Positions 51,961 to 61,049 are shown, counted from the first letter of the stretch. The stretch is 64,000 nt of DNA from Pseudomonadota bacterium (GCA_018242485.1 JAFEBV010000042.1:41363-105362), one strand, 5' to 3'. The notes: generated by a model not told the origin, from the sequence alone. Made by a program: numbers and translations.

Positions 51961-52325
51961 GTCGATGATTTGCCGGCCGCATCCGCCGCAGTGGCTGTCG
52001 TGCGGGGCGCTGCCGATGTCGTCGCCGATGGCTCATCGTGCGCCGCCGCCGCGCCGGCGGAGAACGCCGCGCCCAGATGCGCGAACGCGCCGTCCACCAC
52101 GGCTTCGATCAGCTTGCCGCCCAGCAGCGAACCGCCGCTCTGACCGCCACCCGGGAAGCCGGCGAGGAAGCCGGCGAGCACACCGGCGATCACGATGCGC
52201 TCGGGACTGGCCGCGGCGGTGGTTTCATCCTTGAGGTGATCCCATGCGACATCGATGGCCGCGCGTCGCCGCGCGCATTCGGCTTGCGCGGCCCGCACCG
52301 CCTCGCGGCGCGCGCGCAGGCTCAT
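51957..52325 (-). CDS. Small YqjK-like protein
   Basis: A 122-residue protein. An N-terminal charged helix (SLRARREAVRAAQAECARRRAAIDVAWDHL) is followed by a short hydrophobic, Gly-rich stretch (IVIAGVLAGFLAGFPGGG) and an Ala/Thr-rich tail. Its place after DUF883 and DUF1469 genes parallels yqjD-yqjE-yqjK of enterics, and its size and layout resemble YqjK, but similarity is too weak to be sure. Both ends overlap neighbours by ATGA. Confidence 0.65.
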   Translation of the reverse strand: MSLRARREAVRAAQAECARRRAAIDVAWDHLKDETTAAASPERIVIAGVLAGFLAGFPGGGQSGGSLLGGKLIEAVVDGAFAHLGAAFSAGAAAAHDEPSATTSAAPRTTATAADAAGKSST

Positions 52326-52843
52326 GGGCGGGCATCCTTTGAGCGGGATTGATTGTGTGGCGTGCCCGCCGCCGCAGCCGAGTCACCGGCATCGGACATC
52401 GGCCACCACGCGGCGAGTTGTCGACGCGAAGCTTGCAGATCGGCCTGCTTGAGCGCGCGCAACGCCAGCAGGACGGCACCTGCGCCGAGCGCGGCGCTGG
52501 CCAGCAGCGGAATGCCCATCGCCCAGCCCCAGTCCAAGCCGCCGCGATGCAGTCCCCACACCGCCAGCAGCACCAGCAGCAGCCACGCCGTGCCCAGTGC
52601 GACGCCGGCGACTACCAACAGCAGCAGGCCCTGCGCCAGCGCCGATTTCGCCAGCGCCAGATCGGCGACGAGCAGGCGGCGCAACGCACCGGCATGACCG
52701 CCCCACGCGCCGGCCAGACCGCGCGCGGCGGCGTACACCGCACGCGCGGATTCATTCAGCGGCGCGGGATCGAGCGACGCCGGATCGAACGCTCCCTGAC
52801 CTTGCGCTGCAGGGTCTTGCGATGCGGGCCCGGACTCGCCCAC
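52322..52843 (-). CDS. DUF1469 (YqjE-like, holin-superfamily) membrane protein
   Basis: A 173-residue protein with a GTG start. Two adjacent transmembrane helices (GLLLLVVAGVALGTAWLLLVLLAVW and WAMGIPLLASAALGAGAVLLALRAL) in a central 90-residue core match the DUF1469 'phage holin family' group, which in bacteria is not lytic but a stress-related inner-membrane protein associated with YqjD. Separated by 4 bases from the DUF883 gene. Confidence 0.82.
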   Translation of the reverse strand: MGESGPASQDPAAQGQGAFDPASLDPAPLNESARAVYAAARGLAGAWGGHAGALRRLLVADLALAKSALAQGLLLLVVAGVALGTAWLLLVLLAVWGLHRGGLDWGWAMGIPLLASAALGAGAVLLALRALKQADLQASRRQLAAWWPMSDAGDSAAAAGTPHNQSRSKDARP

Positions 52844-52847
52844 GCGC

Positions 52848-53231
52848 TCAGTTGCGGCGGGTCAAGCGGGCGATCAGGAACCCAGCCGCGAAGGCCGCGC
52901 CGAAGGAAGTCCACGGGCGGCTGCGGATCACGTCCTCGGCCTGCGCGAACAAATCCTTGCTCTGGTCGAACAGTTTTTCGAGTTTGTCGTCCAGTTCGGC
53001 CTTGGCCTCGCGCGCGGCTTCCCGGCCCGAGCCCATGGCATCGTTCATGCCGGTGCTGAGGTGATCGCGGGCTTGACTGACGCCGGAGGAAAAATCGGCG
53101 CGCGCCTCGCGCACACCGCTGCTCAGGTGGTCGCGGGCCTGACCGACATGGCCGGCGGCGGCACGCAGGTGCGAGGCGGGACGTTCGGCGGGGGACGGCT
53201 CGGTGGAAGTGGATTCGTCGGCGGTGGACAT
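52848..53231 (-). CDS. DUF883 (YqjD/ElaB-like) ribosome-associated membrane protein
   Basis: A 127-residue protein with repeated amphipathic segments (VGQARDHLSSGVREARADFSSGVSQARDHLSTGMNDAM), a long charged helix, and a C-terminal hydrophobic anchor (SFGAAFAAGFLIARLTRRN). This is the layout of ElaB/YqjD, tail-anchored proteins that bind ribosomes in stationary phase. GRRN-type Arg-rich ends and RPWTSFGAAFAAGFLIARL are family features. Start at MSTADES. Confidence 0.9.
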   Translation of the reverse strand: MSTADESTSTEPSPAERPASHLRAAAGHVGQARDHLSSGVREARADFSSGVSQARDHLSTGMNDAMGSGREAAREAKAELDDKLEKLFDQSKDLFAQAEDVIRSRPWTSFGAAFAAGFLIARLTRRN

Positions 53232-53327
53232 GGGCTGCTCCTGCGGGGGCGTGGACGGGGGTTGCACGCGAAGGTCGAGGATACGCCAAGCGCGCATCGC
53301 AGTGCCGGCGTGATCCAACTTGAAGTT

Positions 53328-54761
53328 TCATTTCATCGACAAGGTGCCGACCATCTGCCCGCGCACGAGGGTCAGTTGCAGGCGTGCGGGCTGGCCGGCC
53401 AGCGCGGCCTGCAAGGCGGCCAGGTCGGGCACGTCGGTGCCGTTGATCTGCGCGATCAGGTCGCCCGATTGCAGGTTGTTGGCATCGGCGCGGCTGCCCG
53501 GCGCGACCTGCGCAACCACCACCCCGGCCAGCCCCTTCTGCTTCAGGGTCTCGGGCAGGTCGTCGAAGGTCGCCCCTTGCAGGCGTGGATCCAGACGGAT
53601 GCCGGCCAGCTTGTCGGCCTGCACCTTCAACGAGGCCGAGAGCGTCAAAGTCTGCCCATCGCGTTGCACCTGCAACACCACCGGCTTGCCGACCGGCGCC
53701 AGCCCTTCGGCATTGTGCAGCGCCTTGCTGTCGGCGATGGCGGTGCCGTTGACCGCCACGATCACATCGCCGACTTTGACTCCCGCCACCTGCGCGGCCG
53801 AGCCCGGATACACCCGCGCCACCAGCGCGCCGCGCGCATTGGGCAGCTTGAGCGCGCGGGCGATGCGCTCGTTCACGTCCTGCGCCTCCACGCCCAGCGA
53901 GCCGCGCAGCACCTTGCCGTTGGCCAGCAACTGCTCCATCACGTTCTGCGCGAGGTTGGAGGGGATGGCGAAACCAATGCCGACGCTGCTGCCGGTGGGG
54001 CTGTAGATCGCGCGATTGATGCCGACCAGTTCGCCGCGCAGATTCACCAGCGCGCCGCCGGAATTGCCCGGATTGATCGAGGCGTCGGTCTGGATCATGT
54101 TCTGGTAGCCCAGCCCCTGCAGGCCGCTGCGGCCGAGCGCGGAAACGATCCCCGAAGTCACCGTCTGGCCGAGGCCGAAGGGATTGCCGACCGCGACCAC
54201 GAAATCGCCGACCTGCAACTGGCTGGAGTCGGCGATCTTCAGCGCGGTCAGGTGGTCGGCGTGAATACGCACCACGGCCACGTCGGTACCCGGGTCGGAA
54301 CCGACGACCTGACCCTCGACGGTGCGCCCGTCGGCCAGCGTCACCTTGATGCCATCGGCGGCTTCCACCACGTGGTTGTTGGTCAGCACCAACCCGCGCG
54401 CGGCATCCACCACCACGCCCGACCCCAGTGCCTGCTCGACGCGCTCCTGCGGCATGTCGGGAATGCCGAAAAACTGGCGGAAGAACGGATCGGAAGCCAG
54501 CGGACTGCTCACCCGCACGATGTGCTTGCTCTGGATGCTCACCACCGCCGGCATGACATTGCGCAGCATCGGCGCAAGCGACGGCAGCGCCTGCCCGGCG
54601 ACTTCCGGCGGCAATGCCGCGCGCGCCGGTGGCAGCAGCCCGTCCAGCGGCCGTTCTTGCGCGGCCGCAGGTACCGGGCTGTCCGGCTGGAATTGCAGGG
54701 CGATGGCGCCGCCGAGGGCGGCGGCCAGCACGAGGACGAAGAACGAGGCGATCGGGCGCAT
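53328..54761 (-). CDS. DegP/DegQ-type periplasmic serine protease
   Basis: A 477-residue HtrA protease. N-terminal signal anchor FFVLVLAAALGGAIALQF, trypsin-like domain with His (TNNHVVEAA, about residue 130), Asp (GTDVAVVRI) and Ser (NPGNSGGALV, about residue 240), then two PDZ domains (LGVEAQDVNERI... and a second near GIRLDPRLQGA...). It degrades misfolded envelope proteins. It has the DegQ/DegP two-PDZ layout rather than DegS. Close neighbour of stress-type YqjD/YqjE genes. Confidence 0.93.
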   Translation of the reverse strand: MRPIASFFVLVLAAALGGAIALQFQPDSPVPAAAQERPLDGLLPPARAALPPEVAGQALPSLAPMLRNVMPAVVSIQSKHIVRVSSPLASDPFFRQFFGIPDMPQERVEQALGSGVVVDAARGLVLTNNHVVEAADGIKVTLADGRTVEGQVVGSDPGTDVAVVRIHADHLTALKIADSSQLQVGDFVVAVGNPFGLGQTVTSGIVSALGRSGLQGLGYQNMIQTDASINPGNSGGALVNLRGELVGINRAIYSPTGSSVGIGFAIPSNLAQNVMEQLLANGKVLRGSLGVEAQDVNERIARALKLPNARGALVARVYPGSAAQVAGVKVGDVIVAVNGTAIADSKALHNAEGLAPVGKPVVLQVQRDGQTLTLSASLKVQADKLAGIRLDPRLQGATFDDLPETLKQKGLAGVVVAQVAPGSRADANNLQSGDLIAQINGTDVPDLAALQAALAGQPARLQLTLVRGQMVGTLSMK

Positions 54762-54943
54762 GCGGCTTGGACAGATTCGGCCTGAAACAAGTTCCAAGTA
54801 TGAACCGGGGGATTGAATTTCAACTGAGTGACTGGCTTTCACGCATGTGGCCGCCCAAAGACCACCGTGGCGTGCCGATGCGGTTACGATGCGCCACCAC
54901 GATCGCCTCGCCACTCTTGCATCATCACGAACCCTTCCGGGCC

Positions 54944-55894
54944 ATGTCCGCAGCCGATCCCGCACTGCCGCAGGTTTCCGTTGCCCTGTGCACCTTCAAC
55001 GGTGAGCGTTTCCTGCGCGAGCAGCTCGATTCGGTGCTCGCCCAGCAAGACGTGACATTGGAAGTGGTCGCCATCGACGATGGCTCGACCGACGCGACTT
55101 GCGCGATCCTGTCCGAGTACGCCGCCCGCGACGCACGACTGCGCTGGCAGGCGAATGCGCGCAACCTCGGCCCGACCGCCAACTTCGAACAGGCGATGGC
55201 GCTGTGTCGTGGCGCGTTGATCGCGCCCTGCGATCAGGACGATGTCTGGCATCCGCACAAGCTGGCCGGACTGGCGGCAGCACTGGGCGATGCCGATCTG
55301 GTCTATTGCGATTCGGCCTATATCGACGCTGGGGGGCGCGCGCTCGATCAGCGCATCGGACAAACCACGCGGATGCTTTCCGGCACCTCGCCGTTACCCT
55401 TCCTGTGGACGAACACGGTATCCGGGCATGCCAGCGTGCTGCGCCGCGACCTGTTTGCAGCCGTGCGGCCCTTCCCTGCGGGTGCCTACCACGACTGGTG
55501 GCTGGCGCTGTGCGCGGCCGGTCGCAACGGCGTTCGTTATGTGGACGAACCGTGGGTGGGCTTTCGCCGCCACGACTCGGCGTTCTCGCCTATGGGCAAG
55601 AACGCGCGCGCACCGCGCGATCCGGTCAGCGCCCGCGCCTGGCTCGACCACCGCCACAGCCTGATGCGCACTTATGCGCAGCTCGGTTGGCGCGACGCCG
55701 AAATCGCCGCGGCGCTGGCTCAGGCGATGGCGCGCGCTCGCGAGCAGGGCCGCAAATCCGACCTCATGCAACTGGTCTGGCGCCATCGCCACGAACTGCC
55801 GCACTGGAAGGGTATCCCCGCCATCGACGCGCTGAAGTGGCAGCTACGCATCGCCAAGAACCTGCGCCGCGCGGCCCGGCAAGGCGACGCCTGA
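54944..55894 (+). CDS. Glycosyltransferase family 2
   Basis: A 316-residue GT-A glycosyltransferase. The N-terminal VSVALCTFNGERFLREQLDSVLAQ binds nucleotide-sugar, IDDGSTDAT continues it, and CDQDDVWHP holds the DXD-type metal site (about residue 95). The C-terminal half is less conserved. Members build surface polysaccharides or the LPS O-chain (RfbG/RgpF-like rhamnosyltransferase group by motif). Convergent with the next glycosyltransferase, only 6 bases apart. Start chosen at the ATG before the first beta strand. Confidence 0.88.
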   Translation: MSAADPALPQVSVALCTFNGERFLREQLDSVLAQQDVTLEVVAIDDGSTDATCAILSEYAARDARLRWQANARNLGPTANFEQAMALCRGALIAPCDQDDVWHPHKLAGLAAALGDADLVYCDSAYIDAGGRALDQRIGQTTRMLSGTSPLPFLWTNTVSGHASVLRRDLFAAVRPFPAGAYHDWWLALCAAGRNGVRYVDEPWVGFRRHDSAFSPMGKNARAPRDPVSARAWLDHRHSLMRTYAQLGWRDAEIAAALAQAMARAREQGRKSDLMQLVWRHRHELPHWKGIPAIDALKWQLRIAKNLRRAARQGDA

Positions 55895-55900
55895 GTTCTT

Positions 55901-56902
55901 TCAGCCGCTGCGCCCGAACCATCGGCGCGGCAGCAGCAGCTTGAACGCGCGTTCGGCGCTCTTGCGGCGCAGGCCGGGATGGCACAGGCCGCGCCACAAC
56001 GGCGCAAGCCACTGGTGGCGGGGTTTGTCGATCAGCGCCTCGCGCATGTCGGCTTCGAGGCGATACATGCGCGCGAGTTCGAGTCCGTACCGGCGACGCT
56101 CGACGGACAGGTCGGGACACGCGTCGACGCAGCGCTCCTGATCGTCGGCGATGATGCGATACATGCCGACCAGTCGGCGCGTGCGGCGCACGTAGGTCGC
56201 CCAGTCCTTGCCGCTGCGGTCGTTCATGAAATCGTTGAGGTTGTGGTCGTGGCGCCGGTAACCAAGCAGCGGCTCGGGCAGGCAGCGGCATTCGCCCAAC
56301 AGCGTCGCGCGCAGGGTGAGCATCGTGTCCTCGACCGCTCCCTGCAATGGCGGCAGATCGGTAAGCAATGACCGCCGCACCGCCATCGAGGCACCGAGCA
56401 CACACAGCAATTTGCCGCGGCGTAGGAACCAGCGTTGATCCGTGCATTCGGGCAATCCGCGCACGCCTTGCGCAAGCACCTTGCCCTGCATGTCGATGTC
56501 GTCCACCGTCGAACCGATCACCATCGCCTGCGGATGCGCGGTCATCGCCGCCAGCAACTTCTCGACGCGCCGCGGGTACGCGAAGTCGTCTCCGGCCAGA
56601 CACACCAGCACGTCGCCACGGGCGAGCGTCGCCAGTTCGACCATATGCGCGCACAGGCCGAGGTTGCGCGGGGTGCTGCGCACGCTCACCGCATGCGGCC
56701 CCGCATAACCTGCGACCGCCGTCTGCGCGGCCTCGAAGGTGCCGTCGCCGGAGCTGTCGTCGGAGACCAGGATTTCGCAGGGCACGGTCTGCGCGAACGC
56801 CGAGGCGATGGCTTCGGCGATCGTTTCGCGCATGCGGTAGGCGATCACCAGCACGGTCGCGGCGAACGGTGGCGTTGGCGCTGGCATCGCAGGCTCGCTC
56901 AT
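55901..56902 (-). CDS. Glycosyltransferase family 2
   Basis: A 333-residue GT-A enzyme. VLVIAYRMRETIAEAIASAFAQ opens the fold, SDDSSGDGT and CLAGDDFAYPRR supply the DXD-type site (about residue 105), and the C-terminal region carries a basic tail (KPRHQWLAPLW ... PRRWFGRSG) suitable for membrane contact. Acceptor and sugar unknown. It follows the GT4 gene on the same strand by 7 bases, so they form a single surface-glycan operon. Confidence 0.88.
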   Translation of the reverse strand: MSEPAMPAPTPPFAATVLVIAYRMRETIAEAIASAFAQTVPCEILVSDDSSGDGTFEAAQTAVAGYAGPHAVSVRSTPRNLGLCAHMVELATLARGDVLVCLAGDDFAYPRRVEKLLAAMTAHPQAMVIGSTVDDIDMQGKVLAQGVRGLPECTDQRWFLRRGKLLCVLGASMAVRRSLLTDLPPLQGAVEDTMLTLRATLLGECRCLPEPLLGYRRHDHNLNDFMNDRSGKDWATYVRRTRRLVGMYRIIADDQERCVDACPDLSVERRRYGLELARMYRLEADMREALIDKPRHQWLAPLWRGLCHPGLRRKSAERAFKLLLPRRWFGRSG

Positions 56903-56909
56903 GCTGATC

Positions 56910-57974
56910 TCAAGATGCGAACAGCGCGCGCCATTGCGCGACGACGTTGGCGAGCGCGAAACGCGGATCCGGCCCGACTTGCGGACGCGCGCCCGCGCGC
57001 CAGGCGCGGATGCGCTCGACGTGGGCGTCGAACAGCCCCAGCCGGTCGGCGAGTCGCGCCGGGCCGGCGCGCAGGCCCGGCGAGAGACGCCGAAACGCGC
57101 GCTGGTAGGCGCGCTGTGCAGTGGTCACGGGGAGCACCTGACGCGGGTCGGCGACCACCTCGCTCGCCGCGCCGCAATCGTGGGTGAGTACCGGTGTGCC
57201 CAACGCGAGCGATTCGGCGAACACCAGACCGAAGGTTTCGGGAATGGCGAAATTCGGACAAAACGTGCACAGCGCCCCGCGCAACTGCGCATGGATGCGC
57301 GCCTGCGGCAGCGCGCCCAGCCATTCCACGCCGGCGATGCCGGCGAGGCGGTCGGCCTTGTAGCCGGGGTTGCCGACCAGCAGGCGCAGCGAGGGCATGC
57401 GCCGGCGCAGCGCGCGGAAGGCGTCGAGGGTGAACGCCAGCCCCTTGTTCGGAGAGGAAAAGAACACCAGCTTGTCCGGATCGAGCGGAGTGTCGTCGGG
57501 GGCGAGCGCTGGATCGACCGGGTTGTGGATCGTGCGCGCGACCACGCCATCGCCTGCGGCCATCGCATCCAGCGCCGCCTGCACGCCGCGCCGCTGCGCG
57601 TCGGAGACGCAGACGATCCGCACCGTCAGTGCGCACAGCAACTCGCGTACCGACGCGAGCCGCCGCGCGCGCGTGGAGCCGCGATCGATCAGATCGTGCA
57701 CCCACAGGTGGTGGCGGGCGTCGGGGTAGAGTGCATGCGCCTGTGGCAGCGCACGCGCATCGCGCACCAGCACGACCTGCTTGACGCCGGCGACGCGGCC
57801 CGGCGGCAGGTAGCGTCCATTCGCCTCGCGGCGATTGTGCTGGATCACAAAGGCATCCAACGCGTCGGCGATGCGCGCCACCGTCGATTCGGTGCCGCCG
57901 GTGGCTTCGCGCTGGATCGACTGCGTGTCGTAGGGGCGTACGCAGACCGGATCCCAGAACAGGATCGTGCTCAC
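56910..57974 (-). CDS. Glycosyltransferase family 4 (GT-B)
   Basis: A 354-residue retaining glycosyltransferase. A GTG start overlaps the upstream methyltransferase stop (GTGA). The acceptor side includes TGGTESTVARIADAL; the donor side has VFFSSPNKGLAFTLDAFRALRR and PETFGLVFAESLALGTPVLTHDCGAASEVV, the E-x7-E signature region of GT4. Probably transfers a sugar in LPS or exopolysaccharide synthesis. Confidence 0.88.
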   Translation of the reverse strand: MSTILFWDPVCVRPYDTQSIQREATGGTESTVARIADALDAFVIQHNRREANGRYLPPGRVAGVKQVVLVRDARALPQAHALYPDARHHLWVHDLIDRGSTRARRLASVRELLCALTVRIVCVSDAQRRGVQAALDAMAAGDGVVARTIHNPVDPALAPDDTPLDPDKLVFFSSPNKGLAFTLDAFRALRRRMPSLRLLVGNPGYKADRLAGIAGVEWLGALPQARIHAQLRGALCTFCPNFAIPETFGLVFAESLALGTPVLTHDCGAASEVVADPRQVLPVTTAQRAYQRAFRRLSPGLRAGPARLADRLGLFDAHVERIRAWRAGARPQVGPDPRFALANVVAQWRALFAS

Positions 57975-58627
57975 GCCTGCGGATCCTTCACTGCCTGCAA
58001 CTCCCAGCGCAGGTACATGCGGCGGCGCCCGGCTTCTGGCCGGCCCCTGAGACTGCGCGAGAGCGCGCGCAGTTTCCGCGACAGGCCTTTGATGCCTGAA
58101 TGTTGATGCTTGTTCTCGGGCGAATCGGGCAACGCGCTGTAGGCTTCTCCGAACCGCACCCAATCCACCCGTCGCGCCTTGAATCGACCGCCGAAACCGT
58201 ACATCCGCGCGGTCGGCTCGGCGCCGCAGAAATAATCGTGGGTGCCCTCGGTAATGATGTTGACGTGGGTGGGGTCGACGAACGCCTCCGCATGCGGCCA
58301 GGCCGGCGTGAGCGCGTAGAACAGCCCGCCCGGCGCCAGCACGCGCCAGACTTCGTCCATCAGGCGCACGAACGGAAAGATCGTGGCGGCGCCATCGGCC
58401 GTGGCGAGGATGCGCGGGACGTGCTCGATGAAATCGAACGCCGACACCGAGCCGAAACGGTCGTCGGGATACGGGATCGGCTGCACGGCGAGGTTGGCGA
58501 CACGGTAATCGAAATCCGGTGTGCCCGTCAGCGCGCGGATGTCCACACCGGCCAGATGCGCGCGCCCGTAGGGATTGCGCGGGTGCTCGCCGCAGCCGAG
58601 GTCGAGGTGGAGGTCGGGGAGGTTCAT
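57971..58627 (-). CDS. Class I SAM-dependent methyltransferase
   Basis: A 218-residue methyltransferase. LHLDLGCGEHPRNPYG is the SAM-binding loop, GVDIRALTG the second acidic position, and FDFIEHVPRIL with EVWRVLAPGGLFYALTP the later motifs. Encoded within the glycosyltransferase run, so it likely methylates a sugar or carrier in the surface glycan. The start is the ATG at the first beta strand. Confidence 0.85.
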   Translation of the reverse strand: MNLPDLHLDLGCGEHPRNPYGRAHLAGVDIRALTGTPDFDYRVANLAVQPIPYPDDRFGSVSAFDFIEHVPRILATADGAATIFPFVRLMDEVWRVLAPGGLFYALTPAWPHAEAFVDPTHVNIITEGTHDYFCGAEPTARMYGFGGRFKARRVDWVRFGEAYSALPDSPENKHQHSGIKGLSRKLRALSRSLRGRPEAGRRRMYLRWELQAVKDPQA

Positions 58628-58679
58628 GACGGCGTCCGGGTCGCCGCGCATGGTACCGGGAAGCCCGCAGCGGTGCGCC

Positions 58680-59462
58680 TCATCCGCACGACAACCCCCG
58701 CAGGGCGCGGTATTTGGCGAACACGTAACGCGCGTGGCAGGCGTGGTAGGCGAAGGCCGTGCCGCCGTCGAGGAAGCCTCCACGCAGCAGATAGTTTTTC
58801 GTCCAGTTCGCGGCTGCGTGCAACGGCGCGGCCAGTACGCCGGCACGCCGACCTGCGGAATGCTTCTGCTGCGCCCATAGCTGCGCGTAGCGGGCCAGCT
58901 TGGCGTGGTACTCGGCCAGCGAACGCGCGGTGTCGTGCTCGATGCGCACGCGCGCCGTGCCGACGCGCCGATCGCGCAGGTCAAGTTTCTCGTGCACGTC
59001 GGCGGGCAGGTAGCGCAGGTCGGGACGGAACAGGCGTTCGACCGCCTCGTTGCCCCAACCGCCGTGGTTGAACACGGTACCGAGGAAGTGCGTACGCCGT
59101 TGCAATCGCCAGACCTCGGCGCTCTCGACCTTGGCTTTCGCGAACAGCTCGCGCAGGTTCGCCGCAGCGCCATCGCCGAGCCACTCATCGGCATCCAGCA
59201 GCAGCACCCAGGGCTGCGATGCGCGTGCGATGGCTGCATTTTTCTGCGCGGCAAATCCCAACCACGGTTGCTGCTCCACCCGCGCGCCGGCGGCCTGCGC
59301 CACGGCCGCGGTAGCGTCGGTCGAACCCGAATCCAGCACCACCACCTCGGCGCAGATCGCCGCCAACGAATCGACGCATCGGCCGATCCGGTCGGCCTCG
59401 TTCTTGGCGATCACCACCCCCGACAACGGCAGACGCTCGCCGGTGCGCGTCGCTTCAGACAT
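58680..59462 (-). CDS. WaaE/KdtX-like glycosyltransferase family 2 (LPS core)
   Basis: A 260-residue GT2 enzyme of the WaaE/KdtX subgroup: LSGVVIAKNEADRIGRCVDSL, VVVLDSGSTDATA, LLDADEWLG for the DXD site (about residue 93), and HGGWGNEAVERLFRPDLRYLPADVHEKL, the subgroup signature. WaaE adds glucose to heptose in the LPS inner core of several Gram-negatives. Its start overlaps the lpxL-like stop by 8 bases, tying core assembly to lipid A acylation. Confidence 0.88.
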   Translation of the reverse strand: MSEATRTGERLPLSGVVIAKNEADRIGRCVDSLAAICAEVVVLDSGSTDATAAVAQAAGARVEQQPWLGFAAQKNAAIARASQPWVLLLDADEWLGDGAAANLRELFAKAKVESAEVWRLQRRTHFLGTVFNHGGWGNEAVERLFRPDLRYLPADVHEKLDLRDRRVGTARVRIEHDTARSLAEYHAKLARYAQLWAQQKHSAGRRAGVLAAPLHAAANWTKNYLLRGGFLDGGTAFAYHACHARYVFAKYRALRGLSCG

Positions 59463-60420
59463 ACGGCGTGCCCTCGCCAGACTCCGGCGGACGCAGGTTG
59501 TAGCGTTTGTACGTCCACTGGTACTGCGCCATGTCGCGGCGCGCGATCGTCTCGACGCCGGCGTTCAGCGCCACCACCGCAGCCTGCGAATCCTCGCCGG
59601 ACAATTCCGGCGCGACGGGGAACAAATGCACGTCGAAGCGCGCGGGGCCGATACGTTCGGCGGTCGGAATCCGTTCCGCCACCGCAAACAACACGGCGGC
59701 GCCGGTGCGCCGAGCCAATCGCGGCAGCAGGGTCATGGTCAACGCCTGCACGCCGAAGAACGGTGCGAACACGCCATCACCCAGCTTGGGTTGCTGATCC
59801 GGAAGGATGCCGACCACGCCACCCACGGCGAGCGTTTTCAACAGACCGCGTACCGCGCTGCCGCCGGCAGCCACCTGCTGCACGTTGGCGCGCCCGCGCA
59901 CGCGGCGCAGGAAGGCCTCGCCGGAGGGATGCTCGGGCGGGCGATACAACACGGTGATCGGCGTGCGCGAAGCCAGCCACTGATTGAGCAGTTCCCAGTT
60001 GCCGTAGTGCGGCGCGGCGACGATCAGGCCGCGACCGGCGGCGAGCGCGGCATCGAACAGTTCCTGTCCATGCACCGCTCGAATCAAGCGCAGATTGGCG
60101 GACTCCGATCGCGTCCAGAAACGCAGGGTCTCGAACAGGCCGCGAAAGGTGGTGCGCAATACCTGACGCCGCAACCGCTTGCGTTCGGTGGAATCCATCT
60201 GCGGGGCGATGAGTTCCAGGTTGCGCCGCGCCACCCGCGCCTCGCGCACATCCAGCTTCCGCGCTAGCCACGCGAGGCCATCGCCAAGGCGAGCGAGCAC
60301 GCCCAGCGGCAGCCGGCCGATCAACATAGCGAGTGCGTACAGGACGAATCCGGCGATGTCGGCTTGGGCTTGCTTGAGCGCGGCAATGATCTGGCTGTCG
60401 GTAAAGCGAGACTTCTTCAT
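59455..60420 (-). CDS. lpxL: LpxL/HtrB-type lipid A acyltransferase with IS-derived N-terminus
   Basis: A 321-residue inner-membrane acyltransferase adding a secondary acyl chain to lipid A. HYGNWE (His138/Glu143) is the catalytic HX4E site; VLYRPPEHPSGEAFLRRVRGR and GILPDQQPKLGDGVFAPFFG are family hallmarks; WTYKRYNLRPP is close to the usual C-terminus. The first 20 residues (MKKSRFTDSQIIAALKQAQA) are not acyltransferase sequence but the start of an IS3-family transposase OrfA. The natural membrane segment begins right after (DIAGFVLYALAMLIG). GAGGAGG precedes the ATG and also comes from the IS remnant. So the gene uses a borrowed start. Confidence 0.88.
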   Translation of the reverse strand: MKKSRFTDSQIIAALKQAQADIAGFVLYALAMLIGRLPLGVLARLGDGLAWLARKLDVREARVARRNLELIAPQMDSTERKRLRRQVLRTTFRGLFETLRFWTRSESANLRLIRAVHGQELFDAALAAGRGLIVAAPHYGNWELLNQWLASRTPITVLYRPPEHPSGEAFLRRVRGRANVQQVAAGGSAVRGLLKTLAVGGVVGILPDQQPKLGDGVFAPFFGVQALTMTLLPRLARRTGAAVLFAVAERIPTAERIGPARFDVHLFPVAPELSGEDSQAAVVALNAGVETIARRDMAQYQWTYKRYNLRPPESGEGTPYV

Positions 60421-60475
60421 GGAACCTCCTCGGGTCAGACTACGAGAAAATTCCACTTCTGGCGTCAGTTACTTG
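60361..60475 (-). mobile_element. IS3-family insertion sequence remnant (5' end of orfA)
   Basis: About 115 bp of an IS3-type element: an upstream leader with GAGGAGGTTCC, the OrfA start codon and its first 20 codons (MKKSRFTDSQIIAALKQAQA, the well-known start of IS3-family OrfA proteins). After codon 20 the sequence turns abruptly into the LpxL-like gene. The outer edge near 60475 is approximate; no second IS end was found. It looks like a deletion that removed the rest of the IS and the 5' end of the acyltransferase gene. Confidence 0.8.
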
Positions 60476-60554
60476 GCGGGGAGTTACCCATCCGCCTCGT
60501 ATTTTCCCCCGCCTACCGGCAGCATGGTCACCCTCCCCGCCCACGGGCCATGAC

Positions 60555-61007
60555 ATGCTCGCCCTGATCCAGCGCGTTACCCGCGCCAGCGTCACCGTCG
60601 AAGGCGAAATCGTCGGCACCATCGGTTCGGGGCTGCTGGCCTTCGTCGCGGTCGAGCCCGGCGATGGGCCGGCGCAGGTCGAGCGCACCTGCGCGCGTCT
60701 GCTCGGCTATCGCATCTTCGACGACGAACACGGGCGGATGAACCGCTGCCTGACCGACACCGGCGGCGGGCTGTTGCTGGTCAGCCAGTTCACCCTGGCT
60801 GCCGATACCCGCAAGGGCATGCGCCCGGGATTCTCCACCGCGGCCGATCCCACCACCGGCCTGCGTTGGTTCGAGCATCTGGTCGAACTTGCGCGCGCGC
60901 GTCATCCGCTCGTGGCCTGTGGACGTTATGGCGCGCACATGCAGGTCGAACTGGTCAACGATGGCCCGGCAACCTTCCTGCTGGCCGCCCGCGCTCAGCC
61001 TGCCTGA
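60555..61007 (+). CDS. dtd: D-aminoacyl-tRNA deacylase
   Basis: A 150-residue DTD that hydrolyses D-amino acids wrongly attached to tRNA. SQFTLAADTRKGMRPGF is the catalytic SQFTL motif (about residue 77) and NDGPATFLL the Gly-cisPro-bearing active-site motif. Length and order are standard. The gene is divergent from lpxL and reads toward rpoD. Confidence 0.95.
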   Translation: MLALIQRVTRASVTVEGEIVGTIGSGLLAFVAVEPGDGPAQVERTCARLLGYRIFDDEHGRMNRCLTDTGGGLLLVSQFTLAADTRKGMRPGFSTAADPTTGLRWFEHLVELARARHPLVACGRYGAHMQVELVNDGPATFLLAARAQPA

Positions 61008-61049
61008 TTCGTGACACCCGTCGCAGCACAGTCCTTTCCGATCAATCAC

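Noticed and set aside
52322..52843. Holin-like gene as sign of a prophage
   Set aside because: DUF1469 proteins are chromosomal stress proteins, and no other phage gene is near.
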